DNA of 64,000 nt from contig JAWXAZ010000036.1 in assembly GCA_034439755.1 (NCBI GenBank), forward strand, positions 1 to 64,000, written 5' to 3'. The notes beneath the pieces are model-generated. The model saw only the letters and a list, made by a program, of their open reading frames with translations, was not told the origin of the DNA and did no database searches. Source of the stretch: B1 sp034439755 (GTDB lineage: Bacteria > Bacteroidota > Bacteroidia > UKL13-3). Positions 37,854 through 47,367 of this stretch are shown one piece after another (within the stretch, counting starts at the first letter, position 1; each line of letters starts with the position of its first letter). The position numbers were made by a program, and so were the translations under genes.

Positions 37854-38945
37854 CTATATGAGTGAATTAAAATTTCCGTAAAGTGCCCCGGCCACATGGT
37901 CTCTTTGCGAGCCCGTTACCGAACACAAAACGTTGTTCTGGTTGCTTATTCTTAACACCCCCAGAAATGCAAAGATAAGCGCCTCTTTAAACTGAACCAA
38001 TTCTAATGAAGGAATATGTATTTCTGCCTGGCATTGTTGGCGAATTTGTTGGATCAAAAAATCGTTGAAAGCCCCGCCACCCGTAAGCAAAATGCGATTT
38101 AACTTTACCTCATTAATTACCTTGGCAATTTGAAAAGAAATATGTTTAGACAAGCTCGCCATCTTTTCTAGTTCATTTAAATGCGGAAATTGATCTAACA
38201 GCGGCCAAATATTTTGGTTCAGCCATTCAACTCCCAATGAGCGTGCGCCGCTTTGTTGGTAATAAGGCAGCAGGTTTAAGGCCTGAACCAATTCGTCGCT
38301 GGGCATTGCGCTTTGTGCCATGTGGCCTTTGTTATCGTATGGCTGACCCAAGGCCTGGGCGAGCTGATTAAAAACTAAGTTGCAGGGCGAAATATCGAAT
38401 GCAACCACTTTATTTTCTTGTTTAAATGATATGTTAGAAATGCCGCCTAGGTTCAAACAGCCCTCAAAACCTGCGAATAACAAGGCATCTCCAATTGGAA
38501 CCAAGGGAGCTCCTTGTCCGCCCAAGGCCAAATCCATGCTTCTAAAATCGCAGACTACAGGCAAGCCACAGGTGGCACTAATGGCAGCACCATCGCCAAT
38601 TTGAGCCGTAAAGCCCACATTGGGTTGGTGAAAAATCGTATGCCCGTGCGAGGCCACAAAATCGGCTTTTAATTGCGTTTCTTCTGCAAATTGTTTAACA
38701 AGTTGCCCTAAATACCGACCATAAAAAGCATGGGTTTTGGGAAATATTTCTATGCTTTGTTGCGGCAATTGCTGCAAACGCGCAACCCACATATCAGAAT
38801 ATGGATAGGTTTTGCCAGCAATAATGTTGTATAGCCAATTTTGGCCATCCCAGTTAAAATCGCAACAAGCAATGTCTACGCCATCAAGAGAAGAGCCGCT
38901 CATAAGCCCAAAAACGCGATAATGATTCTGATAAATGCTAGTCAA
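37854..38945 (-). CDS. anmK: Anhydro-N-acetylmuramic acid kinase
   Basis: Phosphorylates and opens 1,6-anhydroMurNAc from peptidoglycan turnover, giving MurNAc-6-phosphate. Family marks are GLMSGSSLDGVDIACC near the N-terminus, the GHTIFHQP motif, DFRSMDLALGGQGAPLVPIGD, and the late ATP-site motif LLTGGGAFND. The length of 363 residues is normal. It lies upstream of the amino-acid dehydrogenase gene on the same strand. No other recycling genes are visible. Confidence 0.93.
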   Translation of the reverse strand: MTSIYQNHYRVFGLMSGSSLDGVDIACCDFNWDGQNWLYNIIAGKTYPYSDMWVARLQQLPQQSIEIFPKTHAFYGRYLGQLVKQFAEETQLKADFVASHGHTIFHQPNVGFTAQIGDGAAISATCGLPVVCDFRSMDLALGGQGAPLVPIGDALLFAGFEGCLNLGGISNISFKQENKVVAFDISPCNLVFNQLAQALGQPYDNKGHMAQSAMPSDELVQALNLLPYYQQSGARSLGVEWLNQNIWPLLDQFPHLNELEKMASLSKHISFQIAKVINEVKLNRILLTGGGAFNDFLIQQIRQQCQAEIHIPSLELVQFKEALIFAFLGVLRISNQNNVLCSVTGSQRDHVAGALYGNFNSLI

Positions 38946-39397
38946 AGTGAGGCAAATTTACGCCAATTTGTAGCAATTACAATTAATCATTTTGGCAAGT
39001 AAAATTGGAGAAAAACGGCCAGACAAATTTAACAGAAATTAAAACAATGTACTTAATTAAAAATAGCAAAAATTTAGACAGGCTGTTATAACAATGTATC
39101 TAATTGAATTAAATAACAAAATTCAAAAAGTGAAATTACACCAATTGTAATTATTGGAAACTGGGATTAAGAATTCTAGTTATATTGCTTAGACTATATT
39201 GGTCTCAAGAAATTTCTCACCGGCCCCCTAAATGATTGGACTACAGTTAAAGTTTAAAAAAACTCTAATTTAGAACCAATGAAGAATTAAATGCGTTAAT
39301 GATGTAACAACTTCCCCGCATAGTGTAAGGCATTCCCAAGCTATTTAAAACACATTTGATTATAATTATTGAAGTCAATAATTTAAGTCAAATAAAA
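38946..39397. other. Intergenic region between divergent anmK and stress genes
   Basis: Very AT-rich, with no credible gene. It holds a near-palindrome CCAATTGTAATTATTGG (39141-39157) and two related stretches, ACAATGTACTTAATT (about 39043) and ACAATGTATCTAATT (about 39091). These could be operator half-sites for the divergent promoters, but this is only suggestive. Confidence 0.4.
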
Positions 39398-39895
39398 ATG
39401 AAAGAAATAATAAATCAAAATGTTGAGAAACTAATCGAAATGGTTACAGACGTGAGAGTTTGCATGCTCATAACCAAAGAAAAAAATGCCGAAAATTTAT
39501 CGGGAAGGCCAATGAGCATAAGTAAAATTGATGCCGATGGAACCTTGTGGTTTTTCACTAAAGCATCATCCTACAAAGTTGAGGAGATTGGAGAAAGTAA
39601 AAAAGTATCTATTTCCATTACCAATGAAAGCAGCAATAATTATTTAATGATTCATGGCACAGCCACTTTGGTAAGCGACAAAACCAAAATGACTGAGTTA
39701 TGGAATTCTATCATGAAAGCTTGGTTTCCGCTTGGTTTGGCCGACCCAGACATGACGCTGATTAAAGTAATTCCCAATGAGGTAGAATATTGGGACAGCA
39801 GTTCAAGCAAAATGGTTGTTCTTTTTAACATGCTAAAAGCAATTGTTACAAGAAAAGAATATGAAGAAGGCGAACACGGAAAAATTAATTTATAA
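39398..39895 (+). CDS. Pyridoxamine-phosphate-oxidase-like (general stress 26) protein
   Basis: Flavin-binding split-barrel protein of 165 residues. The segments RVCMLITKE, LSGRPMSISKIDADGTLWFFT and the later YLMIHGTATLVSD match the general stress protein 26 branch of the PNPOx superfamily. These usually bind FMN or F420-like cofactors and have poorly known substrates. The ATG at 39398 (MKEIINQ) is preferred over an upstream TTG. It is the first of three same-strand redox/stress genes, followed after 25 bases by a DJ-1-like gene. Confidence 0.8.
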   Translation: MKEIINQNVEKLIEMVTDVRVCMLITKEKNAENLSGRPMSISKIDADGTLWFFTKASSYKVEEIGESKKVSISITNESSNNYLMIHGTATLVSDKTKMTELWNSIMKAWFPLGLADPDMTLIKVIPNEVEYWDSSSSKMVVLFNMLKAIVTRKEYEEGEHGKINL

Positions 39896-39920
39896 CCAAC
39901 ACATAACAATAAAATAAATC

Positions 39921-40664
39921 ATGAAAATTTTAATGGTATTAACATCGCACAGTGAACTTGGAAATACAGGAAAGAAAACTGGCTTTTGGGTGGAAGAATT
40001 TGCAGCCCCTTTTTATATATTAAAAGAGGCTGGAGCTAGGATCACCATTGCCTCACCCAAAGGCGGGCAAGCTCCAATTGACCCTTCAAGCACCGAAATT
40101 GCCAATCAAACAAAAGCTACTCATCGCTTTGATAAGGATGAGATTGCAAAAGACCTTTTGGCTAAAACTAAAAAACTATCCGAAGTTTCTGCAGATAATT
40201 ATGATGCTGTTTTCTTTCCTGGCGGACATGGCCTTTTATGGGATTTAACCAATGACAAAGATTCAATTAAACTAATTGAATCTTTTTGGGATGCTAAAAA
40301 ACCTATAGCAGCAGTTTGCCATGCACCTTCTGTTTTATTACAAGTAATGGACCAAGCAAATCTACCCTTGTTGAATGGCAAAAAAGTTACGGGCTTTACA
40401 AATACTGAAGAACAGGAGGTTCAACTAACCGAGGTAGTGCCATTCTCATTAGAAGATGAGTTGAAAAGGAAGGGTGGCATCTATTCTAAAAAAGAAAATT
40501 GGGCCTCTTACGTGGTTACAGATGGCCTTTTAATAACAGGCCAAAATCCTGCTTCTTCAGAAGCGGCTGCGAAAAAATTATTGGAACTTTTAAAAGAAAA
40601 AAGAAAATATGACCACGCAATAAATATGGCTATCACTGAGGCCGAATTGAATGCCTACAATTGA
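39921..40664 (+). CDS. DJ-1/PfpI family protein (class I glutamine amidotransferase-like)
   Basis: Protein of 247 residues of the Hsp31-like DJ-1 branch. The catalytic triad region is visible: Glu in KKTGFWVEEFAAP, the nucleophile-elbow Cys and next His in AVCHAPS, and the FFPGGHG oxyanion segment. Relatives act as glyoxalases or chaperones that detoxify methylglyoxal. The C-terminus carries an extra helical tail of about 20 residues (KRKYDHAINM...). It is co-directional with the PNPOx-like gene. Confidence 0.88.
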   Translation: MKILMVLTSHSELGNTGKKTGFWVEEFAAPFYILKEAGARITIASPKGGQAPIDPSSTEIANQTKATHRFDKDEIAKDLLAKTKKLSEVSADNYDAVFFPGGHGLLWDLTNDKDSIKLIESFWDAKKPIAAVCHAPSVLLQVMDQANLPLLNGKKVTGFTNTEEQEVQLTEVVPFSLEDELKRKGGIYSKKENWASYVVTDGLLITGQNPASSEAAAKKLLELLKEKRKYDHAINMAITEAELNAYN

Positions 40665-40769
40665 TAATTTTCAACCTGAAAATGCTATATTTAGATGTAA
40701 GACAGCAGGAGAAAATGCGGGGACGCTAATTTCGTAAGTAAAAATTATTTATACCTAAAACACAAAAAT

Positions 40770-41327
40770 ATGAAAGAAAACTTACACATTGTAGCCATTT
40801 CAGGAAGTTTAAGAAAAGGATCTTATAACACAATGGTGTTAAAGGATATCCAAAAGCTTGCATCAGAACACATTGTTATTGAACAATTATCAATTGCAGA
40901 TGTGCCTATGTACAACTTTGATTTTCATGAAAAAATATTTCCCGAATCAATTGAAAAAATATCAATGGCCATTAAATCTGCCGATGCCTTAATTATTGTT
41001 ACACCCGAGTATAATTATTCGATACCAGGCGTGCTAAAAAATGTCATTGATTTTCTATCCAAACATCCGCTAAAACCTATTGATAAAAAAGCAGTAGGCA
41101 TTATAAGTGCGAGCCCCAGTTTGCTTGGTGGCGTTAGGGCACAATTTCACTTACGCCAAATATTGGTTGCGGCAAATGCAATGACTATGAATATACCCGA
41201 GGTTGTGATAACTCAGGTAAATACAAAATTTGATGAAGAGGGAAATTTGACTGACGAAAAAACAAGGGAATTTTTAAAAAAGTTTATTCATGCATTGGCT
41301 CAATTTATTGGAAGTTCAACTCAGTGA
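40770..41327 (+). CDS. NAD(P)H-dependent FMN reductase
   Basis: Flavodoxin-fold oxidoreductase of 185 residues. It has the phosphate-binding loop SGSLRKGSYN for FMN and the conserved PEYNYSIPGVLKNVIDFLS motif of the YieF/ChrR/AzoR-like NADPH-dependent FMN reductases. These reduce quinones, chromate or azo compounds in two-electron steps and protect against oxidative stress. It lies 105 bases after the DJ-1-like gene on the same strand. Confidence 0.9.
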   Translation: MKENLHIVAISGSLRKGSYNTMVLKDIQKLASEHIVIEQLSIADVPMYNFDFHEKIFPESIEKISMAIKSADALIIVTPEYNYSIPGVLKNVIDFLSKHPLKPIDKKAVGIISASPSLLGGVRAQFHLRQILVAANAMTMNIPEVVITQVNTKFDEEGNLTDEKTREFLKKFIHALAQFIGSSTQ

Positions 41328-41476
41328 GCTCTCACTTTAATGATGATTAGGGAGGCACATTAATCCCGATATGTTGCAATTCTGCAATAAATCCTTATTT
41401 AAATGCAAAATTACTCAGAAGTTTTAGGGTTAGTTTTGAGCCGATTAAAAAATCAACAAACTAATCATATCAAATA

Positions 41477-42148
41477 ATGAAATTATTAAAGACCATTACC
41501 ATACTCAGTTTAATAAGCACCCTTTTTATCAGTACAGGCTGTAAAAACATGAGTCGCACACAAAAAGGCGCTGTTTTAGGAACTGGCGGGGGCGCTGTTT
41601 TAGGAACCATAATTGGCAGGGCTTCGGGCAATACCTCCCTTGGCGCATTAATTGGTGCAACCGTTGGTGGCGCTACTGGGGCTGTAATTGGGCGCCAAAT
41701 GGATAAACAAGCAGAAGACATTCGAAATTCTGTACCAGGAGCTCAAGTTTACAGAGTTGGAGAAGGTATTATTGTTGAGTTTAGCGATAAGATACTATTT
41801 GGCTTTGATCAATCTGAATTAAATCCAACTTCCACCTCTAATTTGAATAAATTAAAGGTGGTGCTAAATAAATATCCAGATACAAATATTGAGATACAAG
41901 GACATACCGACAATACGGGTGCCGATAATTATAATATGAGCTTATCCAAACGCAGAGCATCTTCAGTATCTCGCTATATGGTTAATAGCGGCATTTCTTC
42001 TAGGAGAATATCTACCAAAGGATATGGAGAAAGTGCGCCAAAATATAGCAACGACAATGAGGAGGGACGGGCACAAAACCGCAGAGTTGAATTTTTAATT
42101 TCGGCCAATCAAAAAATGCAAAACGAAGCCAAAACAGGTTCAAATTAA
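41477..42148 (+). CDS. OmpA family lipoprotein with glycine zipper
   Basis: Lipoprotein of 223 residues (lipobox ISTGC, Cys at about 22). The mature part begins with a glycine-zipper segment (GAVLGTGGGAVLGTIIGRASG), then an OmpA C-terminal domain that binds peptidoglycan (IEIQGHTDNTGADNYN ... LSKRRASSVSRYM ... GRAQNRRVEF). Resembles E. coli YiaD. The likely role is tethering the outer membrane to the wall. A beta-barrel gene follows after 11 bases. Confidence 0.92.
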   Translation: MKLLKTITILSLISTLFISTGCKNMSRTQKGAVLGTGGGAVLGTIIGRASGNTSLGALIGATVGGATGAVIGRQMDKQAEDIRNSVPGAQVYRVGEGIIVEFSDKILFGFDQSELNPTSTSNLNKLKVVLNKYPDTNIEIQGHTDNTGADNYNMSLSKRRASSVSRYMVNSGISSRRISTKGYGESAPKYSNDNEEGRAQNRRVEFLISANQKMQNEAKTGSN

Positions 42149-42159
42149 CACTATCAACT

Positions 42160-42861
42160 ATGAAAAACGGTTCAATATTCGCATCAATCATTCTATTTTG
42201 TTCCCTAAATATAGTGGCACAAAATGAGGTAAAAACTCAAAACCAAATGGGAATTGCTTCTTTTGGTATTTATGGAGGCATTAACTTTCAAAATATCAAT
42301 GGACAAGCAGCAAATAGCACTAAATTAACAAACTCATTGGTAACAAAGTTTCATATTGGCATCAATGAAGAGTTTCCAATTGCGCCTGACTTTTTTTTTC
42401 AGGCAGGAATTCAATATATAGGTAAAGGCGCGTCAGGCAATGTTCAATATATTGAAAATGGAACACCCTATACCATTAATAGAAACATTAATCTTAATTA
42501 TGTGGAGATACCCCTTAACTTAATTTACAAGCCATTATTGGGGTCTGGTAATTTGATTCTTGGTTTTGGGCCATACATTGGATATGCCATAAATGGCAAA
42601 GCAACCTTTAGTGGAAATAATGCGCCAACAAATTCAGACATAAAATTCATAGAAACAGCTCCTACCAGCGATAACAATAACCTTATTTATTACAAACGGT
42701 TAGATGTAGGCGCAAACTTTATGGTAGGCTATCAGTTTCAAAAAGGGTTATTTCTTGTATTAAATTCACAGCTTGGGCTAGTTCCCATCAACGCTAAGAC
42801 AAGCACAAACCTGGTTAATAAAAATACTGGCTTTGGTTTATCTTTAGGATACAGATTTTAA
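42160..42861 (+). CDS. Outer membrane beta-barrel protein (PorT-like family)
   Basis: Protein of 233 residues with a signal peptide ending in NIVAQ. The rest alternates short hydrophobic strands and polar turns, starting with FGIYGGINFQNI and ending in the aromatic-terminated strand GLSLGYRF typical of outer-membrane barrels. It matches the general pattern of the Bacteroidota beta-barrel family with about eight strands. No specific ligand can be given. It is probably co-transcribed with the OmpA lipoprotein. Confidence 0.8.
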   Translation: MKNGSIFASIILFCSLNIVAQNEVKTQNQMGIASFGIYGGINFQNINGQAANSTKLTNSLVTKFHIGINEEFPIAPDFFFQAGIQYIGKGASGNVQYIENGTPYTINRNINLNYVEIPLNLIYKPLLGSGNLILGFGPYIGYAINGKATFSGNNAPTNSDIKFIETAPTSDNNNLIYYKRLDVGANFMVGYQFQKGLFLVLNSQLGLVPINAKTSTNLVNKNTGFGLSLGYRF

Positions 42862-42895
42862 CACGTTTCTCGAAAAATATATTCATTAATTCTAA

Positions 42896-43252
42896 ATGAA
42901 AAATATAAAATTCTTAATAGCGATTGCCCTTGTTGGACTATTTGCCATTAAAATAAGCAGCTGTAAAAAATGTAAAGATGAAGACCCAAGGGCAAGAATA
43001 ATAAATAATGGAACACAAAAAGCCAGTGTTCAAATTAAAACGTCTGGTGGGAATACCGTAAACATAAACAATATTGACCCAGGCACATCTTCCGATTACA
43101 GTAGCTATGCGCCAGGCCAAGTTACATTTACCATTATTGTAAGTAGCAATGATTATGTAAAAATATTTGATTTAGGCAAATGTTACAATTACGACATAGC
43201 TATAGATGCAAATAACAACATTACTTCAACACCTTTCGACAGAAATAGTTAA
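42896..43252 (+). CDS. Small lipoprotein, unknown function
   Basis: Protein of 118 residues. The leader ends in a lipobox-like KISSC (Cys at about 23), with CKKC just after. The remaining 90 residues are beta-rich (ARIINNGTQKASVQIKTSGG ... FTIIVSSND). I do not recognise a family. It lies 34 bases after the beta-barrel gene on the same strand and may belong to that transcript. Confidence 0.65.
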   Translation: MKNIKFLIAIALVGLFAIKISSCKKCKDEDPRARIINNGTQKASVQIKTSGGNTVNINNIDPGTSSDYSSYAPGQVTFTIIVSSNDYVKIFDLGKCYNYDIAIDANNNITSTPFDRNS

Positions 43253-43401
43253 TCACCAATCAACTAACCTCACAAAGAATACCCGATGTAACAAATAAAT
43301 TTTGGCACATCAAGCTTTATATGTGATTGAAATGATTAACTTCGTTTTAAAATGAAAAATAGGTGGAATAATACCTTTTAATCCTTCATTATTTAATAAA
43401 A

Positions 43402-44589
43402 GTGGCCGAAAACGAAAATAATTCTAAATTACACCAAAGTCAATTTATTCCTTCTTCAGAATTCTATGGCCAAATTATAGATAGTTTGCAAGATTATTCG
43501 ATCCTTACCTTGGATAACGAATTAAAAATTAATAGCTGGAGTGCTGGTTCGGTTAGCATATTTGGCTATGAGCCGGAAGATGTTTTAGGCAAAAATTTTG
43601 ACCTAATTTTTACTGAAGAGGATAGAATAAACGAAATTCCTCAGAAGGAAATTAATAAAGCATTAAAAGAAGGTAGGGCTGTAGATAACCGCTGGCACAT
43701 CTGCAAAGATGAAAGCACTTTTTATGCTTATGGCTTGGTGTTTCCGCTTATGAGTACGGAGGGGGAAAGGTTAGGTTATGTAAAAATACTCAGAAACCTT
43801 ACCGAAAGAAAGAAAGCGGAAGATGCTATTAAAAACTATGTGAAAGACCTAGAAGAATTGAATACGCATAAAGAAAGCGTGCTGGCCATTCTTTCACATG
43901 ACCTGCGAAGTCCACTGTCTTCAATTATTGGAACCGCCAAATATTTGAAAAATAATTTTGAAAAGATGCAGCCCGAAGCTTTAAAGAAGATGCTGGAACT
44001 TTTATATAACTCCTCCATCGAGGAGTTAAACATGTTAGATTATTTAGTAGAATGGGCAAGAATTAAATATGCCTCAGAAGTATTTTCTCCCACAAAAATT
44101 GAACTTGTAAAATATATAAACCAAGTTTTTGATAAATTAAAGGAAACGGCCAATGTAAATGCAATTAATCTTCATCATGAAATTGAAGAAAACGAAAGTG
44201 TTTTTGCCGACGGCAAAATGTTGCTATCCATCTTGCAAAATATAGTTTCAAACGCCTTAAGGCATACTAATCCAGGCGGCAAAATTTCTATTACTGCAAA
44301 AAGAAATGAAGACAAACTTGTTATTGAAGTAAAGGATAGCGGAATTGGAATGTCAAAAGAAATAATGGAAAGGCTTTTTACGCCCCAAATGGCTTCACTT
44401 TCGAATGCAAGAGCAGAAAATAAAGGTGCAGGTATTGGTCTTTTATTGGTAAAAGGCTTTTTAGAAAGAAATAGTGGTGAAATATGGGTGGAAAGTATAC
44501 TAGGCAAAGGTTCTTCTTTTTATTTCACTTTGCCAATAAATCCACCTTTAGATAAAATGGACAGCCTAAACAAACTAGATGTAAATTAG
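43402..44589 (+). CDS. PAS domain sensor histidine kinase
   Basis: Cytoplasmic two-component kinase of 395 residues with no transmembrane segment. A PAS domain covers about 20-135 (INSWSAGSVSIFGYEPEDVLG), then come the dimerisation helix with the phospho-acceptor His in ILSHDLRSPLSSI (about 166) and the HATPase domain: N-box LQNIVSNALRH, G1 VKDSGIGM, G2 GAGIGLLLVKGFLE. The start is GTG and no ATG fits. No response regulator gene is adjacent, so its partner is elsewhere. Confidence 0.92.
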   Translation: MAENENNSKLHQSQFIPSSEFYGQIIDSLQDYSILTLDNELKINSWSAGSVSIFGYEPEDVLGKNFDLIFTEEDRINEIPQKEINKALKEGRAVDNRWHICKDESTFYAYGLVFPLMSTEGERLGYVKILRNLTERKKAEDAIKNYVKDLEELNTHKESVLAILSHDLRSPLSSIIGTAKYLKNNFEKMQPEALKKMLELLYNSSIEELNMLDYLVEWARIKYASEVFSPTKIELVKYINQVFDKLKETANVNAINLHHEIEENESVFADGKMLLSILQNIVSNALRHTNPGGKISITAKRNEDKLVIEVKDSGIGMSKEIMERLFTPQMASLSNARAENKGAGIGLLLVKGFLERNSGEIWVESILGKGSSFYFTLPINPPLDKMDSLNKLDVN

Positions 44590-44624
44590 GATTTGGTTCG
44601 GCCATAAAATTTAATGCAAACAAC

Positions 44625-45347
44625 ATGAAAAAACTAACAATCATGCTTATCTTTTTTGTTTCCTTGAACCTATATGCGCAAGGACAACAAACAGAAAAAC
44701 CCACCTTAAATGTAACAGGTTCGGCAAGGGTAAGTATAAAACCCGACCTTGGCATTTTGAATATTTCTGTGTTGGAAGTTAGGCCCAAAATGTCTGATGC
44801 CATTAAAGCACTTGGAGAAAAGTCTAATTATTACAACGAGCTTTTAAAGCAAATTGGCTTTAAGGAAAAAGACATAAAAACCACGAGTTTTGTAGTTACA
44901 AAAAACAAAGTTTACCGCGAGTCCGAGATAAAAGACAGCGGCTTTGTTGCATCACAAAACATCAGACTCGAATTTGAATACAATCAAAAAATCTTACAAA
45001 AGATTGTAGGCGATATTTCAAAATCGGAGAAGCCAATTGACTTTAGTTTCGACTTTGAATTATCAGAAGATCTTAAGAAGAAAGTGCAATCACAAATCAT
45101 TGAAATTGCCATAAAAGACGCAAATGAAAAGGCGGCTACCATGACAAAAGCAGCTAAGCTCAAACTAATTAGCATCAAAAATATTGCCTATGGCAATTTT
45201 GGGGGAAACAATGGCATGGAATTATTGGAGCGCCATCAAAAATACGCCGCAGCTTATTCTGATGGCGGCGATATGCCATCCTTTAATTTTACACCTAGCG
45301 ACATTATTTTTAGAGACACAGTGGCAATTGAATGGCTTATTGAATAA
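44625..45347 (+). CDS. SIMPL (DUF541) domain protein
   Basis: Periplasmic protein of 240 residues with a signal peptide ending in LYAQG. The body shows the SIMPL pattern: LNVTGSARVSIKPDLGILNI at the start and the late AxxKAATMTKAAKLKLISIKNI. Family members have been linked to oxidative stress defence and cell-surface assembly; the biochemical role is unclear. It follows the histidine kinase by 35 bases. Confidence 0.85.
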   Translation: MKKLTIMLIFFVSLNLYAQGQQTEKPTLNVTGSARVSIKPDLGILNISVLEVRPKMSDAIKALGEKSNYYNELLKQIGFKEKDIKTTSFVVTKNKVYRESEIKDSGFVASQNIRLEFEYNQKILQKIVGDISKSEKPIDFSFDFELSEDLKKKVQSQIIEIAIKDANEKAATMTKAAKLKLISIKNIAYGNFGGNNGMELLERHQKYAAAYSDGGDMPSFNFTPSDIIFRDTVAIEWLIE

Positions 45348-45364
45348 GAAAATTGATGCAGGCC

Positions 45365-45835
45365 ATGAAACAAATAAACACCTTTAACTTTTGGCAAAAA
45401 TGGTTGTTTTACAGTAGCCTAGCTTTTGCATTATTTGGTATAACTATTGCTGTTTATGGTAACAATCCAGTATTTGCATCCTACAACCAGGCCATTTCCC
45501 TCCTATTTTGGCAAATATCAGACACCCCAATTGAAGCACAATCTTATAAAGCATTTATTCTTGGTCCATTAGGAGGAACCATAGCTTGCTGTTATATTCT
45601 ATTGGCATTTATTGCCTATTACCCTTTTAAGAAAAAGGAAAAGTGGGCGCGCAATGCCATTGTGGTGGCCTTTGGAACTTGGCTTCTTCTAGACTCGGCT
45701 GTATGCTTTTATTATGGCGTATATTTCCAAATATACCTCATCAACGCATTCTCCTTTTTACAAAAAGCATTGCCTATTATTTTTACATGGAAGGACTTTA
45801 AAACTAAAGATCCTATTGAATATTCCAATGCATAA
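45365..45835 (+). CDS. Four-helix membrane protein, unknown function
   Basis: Protein of 157 residues with four hydrophobic helices (about 13-33, 62-84, 95-113 and 115-135) and a short charged C-terminus. I do not recognise a family. The ATG at 45365 (MKQINTF) or 45356 may be the start; a TTG also lies upstream. It follows the SIMPL gene closely and is probably co-transcribed. Confidence 0.6.
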   Translation: MKQINTFNFWQKWLFYSSLAFALFGITIAVYGNNPVFASYNQAISLLFWQISDTPIEAQSYKAFILGPLGGTIACCYILLAFIAYYPFKKKEKWARNAIVVAFGTWLLLDSAVCFYYGVYFQIYLINAFSFLQKALPIIFTWKDFKTKDPIEYSNA

Positions 45836-45857
45836 AATTTATTAAAAAAAATTGTTT

Positions 45858-45944
45858 GGTTCGAAGCGAATTTAAGAGACGCGAAACAGTAAAATCCTTT
45901 TTATCATCGCATAAAAAAACAATAATATTTATTTGGTTCAAACC
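45858..45944. repeat. Two copies of the dispersed GGTTCNNACC element
   Basis: GGTTCGAAGC (45858-45867, imperfect) and GGTTCAAACC (45935-45944), each preceded by TTT; the second is followed by G and a long A run. They lie in the 185-base gap before the aminotransferase gene. The element recurs throughout the window (see findings). Confidence 0.6.
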
Positions 45945-46020
45945 GAAAAAAAAAAATTGCTACATGTAAAATAGTTGTTTTTAGAAAAACTTTAATACCT
46001 TGTATTGAAATTATAATTCA

Positions 46021-47307
46021 ATGAGCGCCAACAGAAGAAGATTTATAAAGCAAGGAACCGCAGGCTTATTAGGCAGCTTTGCTATCCCTTCATTTTTAGA
46101 AGAGTTACGGGCTGAACCAATGCCCAACAACAAGGGCGAAATAAGTGTTACTGACGAAAATTATTGGCAACTTTTACGCCAACAATTTCCTTTGCAAAAA
46201 GATTGGGCCTACCTTAATAACGGCACCATGGGACCATCGCCCTATCCCGTTATTGAAGCCGTGCGCAAGGGCATGATGGATGGCGATGTGTATGGCAATT
46301 ATGGCGGTTGGGAAGCCACACAAGGCAAGATTGGAAAATTTGTGGGTGCAGACGAAAACGAAATTGCCCTCACCCACAATGTTACAGACGGCATCAATAT
46401 TGTGTGCTGGGGACTGCCCTTAAAAAGAGGCGATGAGGTAATTATGACCACCCACGAACATGTGGGCAATGCCTTTCCCTGGCTGAACCGACAAATAGTT
46501 CATGGCATTGTAGTAAAAGTGTTTACGCCGGCCCCTACCGCAGCAGAAACCTTGGATAGGATAAAAGCCATTACCACCAAAAAAACCCGAGCCATTGCCG
46601 TGCCGCATATTCCTTGCACACAAGGCCAAATTTTACCTGTAAAAGAAATCTGTGATTGGGCCAAAGAGAAAGGCATTTTCTCTTTTATTGATGGCGCGCA
46701 TGGTCCCGGACAATTGCTGTTAAACCTCCACCAAATGGGCTGCGATGCCTACGCAAGCTGTTGCCACAAATGGATGTTAGGGCCAAAAGGTACTGGATTC
46801 TTGTACGTACGCAAAGATTTTCAAAGCACACTTCAAACCTACTTTGTAGGAGGAGGCAGCGATAATGCCAAATGGAACATGGCCACTGTGCCCATTTCTA
46901 CCGGCACTTATGCCGATAACGCACACCGCTATTACGGCGGCACACAAGCGCTTGGACTATACAAAGGTGTGGATGCTGCCATTGATTTTATAGACAGCAT
47001 TGGCATTCAAAATATACACAATAGAATTGCCTATTTAGGGAAATATGCACAAGACCAAATCATTGCTTTAGGACCAAAAATTGAGATGCTTACTCCAACC
47101 GAAGAACGCTCACGTTGCGCGGTAAATGGGTTCAGAATTAAAGGGTTCGATTTTGCAAAATTCTATGCCAAATGTGCCGAAGCCAAAGTGCGCATTCGCA
47201 TGGTTCAAGAGAACAGTTTAAACTCAGTACGCGTAAGCACACATATCTATAACAACACTGCCGAAGTAGATAGGTTTGTTGAGATTGTTAAGAAAGAATT
47301 GGCATAA
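46021..47307 (+). CDS. Exported class V aminotransferase-like PLP enzyme
   Basis: PLP-dependent enzyme of 428 residues, close to the isopenicillin-N-epimerase/cysteine-desulfurase-like group. The PLP site is seen in FIDGAHGPGQ (Asp and His) and CCHKWMLGPKGTGFLYV (Schiff-base Lys). The N-terminus is a Tat signal (NRRRFIKQGTAGLLG), so the folded holoenzyme is probably sent to the periplasm, which is unusual for this fold but recurrent in Bacteroidota. The substrate is unknown. It stands alone. Confidence 0.88.
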   Translation: MSANRRRFIKQGTAGLLGSFAIPSFLEELRAEPMPNNKGEISVTDENYWQLLRQQFPLQKDWAYLNNGTMGPSPYPVIEAVRKGMMDGDVYGNYGGWEATQGKIGKFVGADENEIALTHNVTDGINIVCWGLPLKRGDEVIMTTHEHVGNAFPWLNRQIVHGIVVKVFTPAPTAAETLDRIKAITTKKTRAIAVPHIPCTQGQILPVKEICDWAKEKGIFSFIDGAHGPGQLLLNLHQMGCDAYASCCHKWMLGPKGTGFLYVRKDFQSTLQTYFVGGGSDNAKWNMATVPISTGTYADNAHRYYGGTQALGLYKGVDAAIDFIDSIGIQNIHNRIAYLGKYAQDQIIALGPKIEMLTPTEERSRCAVNGFRIKGFDFAKFYAKCAEAKVRIRMVQENSLNSVRVSTHIYNNTAEVDRFVEIVKKELA

Positions 47308-47367
47308 AAAATTGATTCACAAATATAATATTGGCCTTCAATATTTGTTTGAGCTTTCGCGCGAAAA

